From the NCBI GenBank assembly GCA_040755725.1, contig JBFMAI010000040.1, positions 62,001 to 126,000 on the forward strand: a stretch of 64,000 nt of DNA, written 5' to 3'. Under the pieces are notes generated by a model. That model was not told the DNA's origin. It saw nothing but the letters and a program-made list of their open reading frames with translations, and did not search any database. The stretch comes from JBFMAI01 sp040755725 (lineage in GTDB: Bacteria > Planctomycetota > Phycisphaerae > UBA1845 > Fen-1342). Position 1 is the first letter of the stretch. Each line of letters begins with the position of its first letter. The position numbers and the translations under genes were made by a program. Shown here piece by piece: positions 60,271-64,000 of the stretch.

Positions 60271-60376
60271 CTCCCCTCCCTTGCAGGTCGCCACGGACGA
60301 CTCGTCCGCCACGGCGGACGAGTCGAGTGCCGTGGTGACCGACTCGCTGTGGCGAGCAGGGGTTGGGGGAGGGTTG
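60271..60376. repeat. Composite repeat B with nested hairpin C, copy 2
   Basis: CTCCCCTCCCTTGCAGGTCGCC opens the unit; the nested part carries CTCGTCCGCCACGGCGGACGAG (a perfect hairpin) and GACTCGCTGTGGCGAG, and the closing arm is CAGGGGTTGGGGGAGGG. It parallels the unit at 20961-21064. Confidence 0.65.
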
Positions 60377-60444
60377 AAATCCTCCCTCGGCACGACGCTT
60401 TCGCCCCCCGGACTGCCCCCCCGATGCGAGCGCGGGGCCGCCTT

Positions 60445-61113
60445 CTACCGCCGCCGGACGACCAGCGCCGCCACTCCCAGCAGCAGTAGCCCGCTGGCCG
60501 GCTCGGGGACGTAATCGACCACCAGCTTCGGCCGGCGCTCCGGGTTCGCGGTGTAATCCATCGTGTGGAAATAGCCGAGGCGCGACGCGCCGGCGGTGAT
60601 CTCCATGTAGAACTTCAGCAGCCAGCCGTAGTGCGTGGTCTGGCCGGAGACCTGGTTCTTAACCAGGTCCAGTACGTCCCAGTTGATCCAGCCGGTGTAG
60701 AAGCTGTCGCCGACCGACGCGCTGGCCCACACCTTGGCGTCATCGTAGGTCGGGTGGAAGTTCCATGTGACGGACGTCTGGCTCCACGTGCCTGTAATGC
60801 GTTTAACGTCGACCGGCAGCCCGCCGGCGGCCGCCTCGGTCCGGTACTGGTACAGCGACAGGGTCGCCGACGTGATCAGCTCGGGGTTGGTCGGCAGCGA
60901 CGACAGGTCGAACTGCACCAACCCGCGCACGAAGCCGAGCCCGAAGTAGGTTCCCTTGCCGAGCAGCATGTCCTCCGACTTGCCGTAGTTGACGTCGGGG
61001 TTGATGGACTGAACATACGTGTCCTGGGTCGGATTGAGCGTCACCTGGTCCGCCCACACGCCCGGCGCGGCCGCCAGTAACACCGTCACGACCCCGCAGC
61101 ACAGCTTGTTCAT
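60445..61113 (-). CDS. DNRLRE-domain protein with PEP-CTERM sorting signal
   Basis: A 222-residue exported protein. Signal peptide (about 1-21), then a DNRLRE-type jelly-roll domain (NPTQDTYVQSINPDVNYGKS, GLVQFDLSSLPTN, ATLSLYQYRTEA, TWSQTSVTWNFHPTYDD), and a PEP-CTERM tail: VPEPASGLLLLGVAALVVRRR. PEP-CTERM proteins are processed by an exosortase, usually for export into an extracellular polysaccharide matrix. AGGAGG precedes the ATG. Confidence 0.92.
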   Translation of the reverse strand: MNKLCCGVVTVLLAAAPGVWADQVTLNPTQDTYVQSINPDVNYGKSEDMLLGKGTYFGLGFVRGLVQFDLSSLPTNPELITSATLSLYQYRTEAAAGGLPVDVKRITGTWSQTSVTWNFHPTYDDAKVWASASVGDSFYTGWINWDVLDLVKNQVSGQTTHYGWLLKFYMEITAGASRLGYFHTMDYTANPERRPKLVVDYVPEPASGLLLLGVAALVVRRR

Positions 61114-61436
61114 GGTCTGCCTCCTCCTCGATGTGCGTCCTCTGAACGTGCGGCCCGGCGGACGTGTTGCCGAACCGCGCCTCCATGCCGCCCGGCATCA
61201 AGCCGCGTGGCACCGGCCACTCCGATAACTCCATCATAACGCGGCATGGTTGCCACCCCCAACATCTATACGGCGAATCCCCGAGCCGGGCCTCGGCCCG
61301 AAAGCGCTCCCGGAAGATGCCATGCGCGACTCGCCGGCAGCGGTGGGGAGGGCGAGCCTCCCGGCGTGGCGCGCCGCGGCTCGGCCGGGCCCTCCCTGCG
61401 CGCAGCCTCGCGCACGGTGACTTGGCGAGAACTGCT
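61114..61436. other. Intergenic region between PEP-CTERM gene and rnpB
   Basis: A 323-base gap with repeat A copy 7 at 61342-61397. It otherwise shows no gene; the rnpB 3' end lies at its far side. Confidence 0.5.
61342..61397. repeat. Dispersed palindromic repeat A, copy 7
   Basis: GGTGGGGAGGGCGAGCCTCC then GGCGTGGCGCGCCGCGGCTC and GGCCGGGCCCTCCCT. The terminal GGGAGGGC pairs with GGCCCTCCC. Confidence 0.65.
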
Positions 61437-62033
61437 GGCGGAGTGGGCCGGTAAGCCGAGTTCTGTGCCCACGCCCCGCCGCCACGCACTCCACCGGCCG
61501 CCGTCGTGCGGCGGAAGACGTGAAGCACGGGGCGGCGGGTCGCGGGCGGCGGTCATTCCTCTGGGCCCGCCGTTGCCGACGGGCGCAAGCGCCCTACCCG
61601 GGACTGGTAGCGAGCCGGGCCGGCTCATCGTCCCTTACTTGGGTTTGCTGGCGGTGGGGTTTGCCCTGCCACGCCTGTCACCAGGCGCGCGGTGCGCTCT
61701 TACCGCACCTTTTCACCCTTGCCCGGAGGCGTGGGAACGTGAGCGCGTGGGAACGGGAGTTAGTCGTGTGCTGCTCCGGCCAAGCAGCGGCCGTCCGCAA
61801 GCCCACGTTCCCACCTTCCCACGTTCTCACGTTCCCACGCACTCCGTCGGCGGTGTGTTTTCTGTGGCACTTTCCCGCGGCTCACGCCGGGTGGCCGTTA
61901 GCCACCACCGCGCCCTGTCCAGCTCGGACTTTCCTCCCTTGGCACGCCGCCCCACGCTCCGGGTCGCGGTCTACGAAAAGCCGCCCGAAGCCCGCGGCGG
62001 CGTGCCAAGAGCGACCGCCAGGCCCACTCCGCC
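61437..62033 (-). ncRNA. rnpB: RNase P RNA, bacterial type A, with enlarged P12
   Basis: On the minus strand the 5' end GGCGGAGTGGGCC pairs perfectly with the 3' end GGCCCACTCCGCC (helix P1). The universal core GAGGAAAGTCCGAGCT (61921-61936), GGTGGTGGCTAACGGCCACC, AGGGTGAAAAGGTGCGGTAA GAGCG region (61691-61719), GCAAACCCCACC, and the 3' ACAGAACTCGGCTTACCGG match bacterial RNase P RNA. The RNA is about 597 nt, longer than usual. Most of the excess is at P12, where a TGGGAACGTG-type inverted repeat (61729-61840) is placed. Ends are set by P1 and are approximate. Confidence 0.95.
61729..61840. repeat. Inverted GTGGGAACGTGAG repeat inside rnpB P12
   Basis: Left arm GCGTGGGAACGTGAG-CG-CGTGGGAACG (61729-61755) and right arm, as reverse complement, GCGTGGGAACGTGAGAACGT followed by GGGAAGGTGGGAACGTGGG (61802-61840). 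The arms extend the P12 stem of the RNase P RNA. The internal TGGGAACGTG units are tandem-like. Confidence 0.75.
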
Positions 62034-62211
62034 AACCGGATTGTACCACGGGTGGGTCGGCCGCGGACGTGGCTTCGCGGCGTCCGCGTCTGACGGCGTT
62101 TTTGACCGCCGACGGTGGACGCGGTACGCTGACGCCGCAATTGGAGACGGGGTGTCGGGTTGGCTGCCGGCGTCCCGTGGGTCGATGTCGTCCTCAACTC
62201 ACAGGTGCCCC

Positions 62212-63237
62212 ATGCCCGGTCCGCCTGAGCGACACGAACGACTTCGGAATCTCGCCACCGCCGTCCTGGTGCTCGCGTACGTGGGCGGCGTCGTGGCGAT
62301 CGTGTCGGGGATCAGTCTCTGGTTCGCCCACGGCGCGTGGACCGCCGGGGCCCCGCTGATCGTCGCGGGTCTGGCCGTGATCCTCGTGGCAGTCCTGCTC
62401 TACTGCCAGGTGGTGCTTATCCAGCGGTTCACGAATTATGCTTATCGCGCCTACGACGTACTGCTGGAGGCGGCGGACCTGCTGCGACGGCAGGAGGAGC
62501 ACTCGCGCACTATCGCGGAGAACAGCAACCTCTCGGACTGGGCCAAGCGGGTGGTCTACCGCGAGAAGGACTACGAGTTCCTTCGCGACGCGATTCAGGG
62601 GGCCGTCATTCGACAGGACTGGGAATCGGCCGAGCACCTGATCCGCGACGTGGAGACGGTCTTCGGCTACCGCGACGAGGCCGCCAAACTGCGCGAGACG
62701 CTGGAGCAGGCCCGGCGTTCGACGACGGAGGAGCGCATTGCCGCCGCCCTAGCCCGCTTCGAGTTGCTGTGCAGCCAGCGCAAGTGGGAGCAGGCCCGCA
62801 CCGAGTGCGAGCGGCTGGCCGCCCTGTTCCCCGGTTACACCGCGATCGCCGAGCTGCCGCGGCAGATCGAGCGCCGCCGGCAGGAGATCAAGCAGCAATT
62901 GTTGAAGGACTACGATCAGGCAGTGCGCGGGGAGGACGTGGATCGGGCCCACCGGTTGCTCTTCGAGCTCGACCAGTACCTCGTGCCGAAGGAGGCCGAG
63001 GCGCTGAAGGAATCGGCCCGTGGCGTGTTCCGCGCGCGGCTCGAACAGCTCAAGACGCGGTTTACGCTGGCGGTGTCGTACAAGCAGTTTCCCAGCGCCA
63101 TCGAAGCGGGCGAGCAGCTCATCCGCGAGTTCCCCAACAGCGGCTACGCGCAGGAGATCTCGAAGCTGCTGCCGGTCCTGCGGCAACGCGCCGGCCAAGC
63201 GGAAGCCGGAACGCCGACCTCCCCGACCGCTTCCTAG
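62212..63237 (+). CDS. Membrane protein with TPR-like cytoplasmic domain
   Basis: A 341-residue protein with two N-terminal membrane helices (about 15-40 and 44-68) and a soluble helical region. Repeated patterns such as DAIQGAVIRQDWESAEHLIRDVETVFGY, RFELLCSQRKWEQARTECERL and FTLAVSYKQFPSAIEAGEQLI followed by EFPNSGYAQEI look like TPR/tetratricopeptide-type helical pairs. The function is unknown; such proteins are common in planctomycetes. A second in-frame ATG nine codons upstream (62185) is an alternative start. Confidence 0.82.
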   Translation: MPGPPERHERLRNLATAVLVLAYVGGVVAIVSGISLWFAHGAWTAGAPLIVAGLAVILVAVLLYCQVVLIQRFTNYAYRAYDVLLEAADLLRRQEEHSRTIAENSNLSDWAKRVVYREKDYEFLRDAIQGAVIRQDWESAEHLIRDVETVFGYRDEAAKLRETLEQARRSTTEERIAAALARFELLCSQRKWEQARTECERLAALFPGYTAIAELPRQIERRRQEIKQQLLKDYDQAVRGEDVDRAHRLLFELDQYLVPKEAEALKESARGVFRARLEQLKTRFTLAVSYKQFPSAIEAGEQLIREFPNSGYAQEISKLLPVLRQRAGQAEAGTPTSPTAS

Positions 63238-63565
63238 AGCCTCCGAGCGAGCCGAGCGACCGGTCACGGAATGCCCGCACGGGAATGTCGGCCGATCGTT
63301 CACTGGCGGCCCCCTTCTTCCAGAGGCTATCTTACGCGCTCGTGAATCCTCCGTGCCCGACTTGAAGTATGGAGAACCCCGCAGGGATCGAGGGTATTCA
63401 CCCTCCCCCCACCTCTCCCTGACAGCGAGGGGTGGCAGTGTGCTTGGTCCCGCGGATTGTCCGGGCTAGTCGGCCCGAGGCGCCCGTGCCCCACGGCGTC
63501 ACGCCCGCTGCTGCCGAGATATGGGAAATCCCCCGTCCACGCTTCCGCACCCGGGCCAACCTCCG
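63238..63565. other. Intergenic region before the GT4 gene
   Basis: A 328-base gap. It contains CACCTCTCCCTGACAGCGAGGGGTG (a hairpin-like relative of repeat B near 63407-63433). I see no gene and no clear promoter. Confidence 0.45.
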
Positions 63566-64000
63566 ATGGCGGTCATCGAGCCCTTGCGTTGTTCCGCCGT
63601 CCTGACGCACCACTGGCTGGTTCGCGTCCGCGGCGGCGAGAAGGTGTTGGAAGCGATCGGCGAATTGCTCCCGGGCTGTCCGGTCTACACGCTGGTCTGT
63701 GACCAGGACGGGATGGCGGGCTCACCGCTCGCCGACCGGCCGATTCACACGTCGCCGCTCCAGTGGCTTCCGGGGGCAACGCGGCACTACCCCAAGCTGC
63801 TGCCGTTGCTGCCGTGGGCCGCGCGGCGCGTCCGACTGCCGCCGGCGGACCTAGTCGTCTGCTCGGACGCAGCCATCGCCAAGGCGATGCGGCCCGACCC
63901 GCGCAGCAAGGTTGTTTGCTACTGCCACTCGCCGATGCGCTACGTGTGGGACCTGGCCGACGAGTACCGGCGGGACGTGCCGTGGGCACTGCGGCCGTTG
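63566..64000 (+). CDS. GT4-family glycosyltransferase, N-terminal part (cut by window edge)
   Basis: 145 residues of a glycosyltransferase of the GT-B fold. The start VLTHHWLVRVRGGEKVLEAIGELLPG corresponds to the family pattern HDWLxxxRGGEKVLE, then CPVYTLVCDQDGMA, and DLVVCSDAAIAKAMRPDP, VCYCHSPMRYVWDLADEY. This matches WcaI/GumH-like GT4 enzymes that build exopolysaccharide or lipopolysaccharide. An in-frame ATG 15 codons upstream (63521) is an alternative start. The 3' end is outside the window. Confidence 0.9.
   Translation, partial: MAVIEPLRCSAVLTHHWLVRVRGGEKVLEAIGELLPGCPVYTLVCDQDGMAGSPLADRPIHTSPLQWLPGATRHYPKLLPLLPWAARRVRLPPADLVVCSDAAIAKAMRPDPRSKVVCYCHSPMRYVWDLADEYRRDVPWALRPL

Noticed and set aside
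61246..62211. N-terminal extension of the membrane TPR-like protein through rnpB
   Set aside because: The extension translates the antisense of the RNase P RNA and a repeat; the protein begins at 62212 (or 62185).
1..64000. CRISPR array, rRNA operon, prophage, tRNA-Sec
   Set aside because: No regularly spaced identical repeats, rRNA core sequences, phage structural genes or long-variable-arm tRNA with a TCA anticodon were seen.

Overview
The window reads as chromosomal DNA of a GC-rich planctomycete, most likely from the Phycisphaerae side of the phylum. The evidence is four secreted proteins ending in the same dockerin-like tail (pattern DxNxDGxxDFGDINPFV), a PEP-CTERM protein, a prepilin-like protein with the planctomycete H/G-type C terminus, a TPR protein fused to two RNA polymerase alpha-CTD-like domains, and many short dispersed palindromic repeats between genes. 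No rRNA operon, prophage or CRISPR array is visible. RNA genes are one tRNA-Lys and a complete RNase P RNA gene.

Layout: 1-7088 is a minus-strand metalloid/redox cluster: ArsR regulator, ArsP-like permease, two thioredoxin-like proteins, a DGC zinc-binding protein, an eight-haem cytochrome c fused to a cytochrome b, a DUF4405 membrane cytochrome and an ArsF-like protein cut by the window edge. Two matching TATGG-N8-CCATA palindromes probably bind the ArsR. 7460-11615 is a tightly overlapping plus-strand trio (SMC/RecF-like ATPase, soluble histidine kinase, response regulator), followed by a GIY-YIG nuclease flanked by tRNA 3'-end relics. 12214-32925 is mainly housekeeping and envelope genes (anmK, MscS-type channel, ispE, hybrid kinase, CorC, MnmE-like GTPase, coaX, xerC-like recombinase, lipoprotein, TolB-like propeller, DsbD, hydrolase, prepilin).

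33646-37751 is a selenium operon: YedE transporter, TusA/YedF-like protein, class V aminotransferase (selenocysteine lyase/cysteine desulfurase-like), DUF3343 and selD. The selD reading frame carries an in-frame TGA at the catalytic Cys position, so SelD is itself a selenoprotein. 38050-43169 is a TetR-controlled RND pump; 43156-49805 holds metH, the TPR-alphaCTD gene, tgt and yajC.

49892-53466 is the most interesting region. It holds three tandem paralogues of a secreted, Omp28-like thiol protein with a dockerin-like tail. Two of them have an in-frame TGA exactly where the third has the first Cys of CxxC, giving UGYC and UPSC motifs. Each TGA is followed by a hairpin whose apical loop presents GGU at nucleotides 22-24 counted from the U of UGA; the Cys paralogue has GGC there. 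I read these as two new secreted selenoproteins beside a Cys homologue, in a genome whose selenium supply genes lie 12-16 kb away.

53745-64000 carries a GT39-type glycosyltransferase, tilS, folD, a large dockerin-tailed secreted protein, a PEP-CTERM protein, rnpB (with a palindromic repeat lodged in its P12 arm), a TPR-like membrane protein and the start of a GT4 glycosyltransferase.
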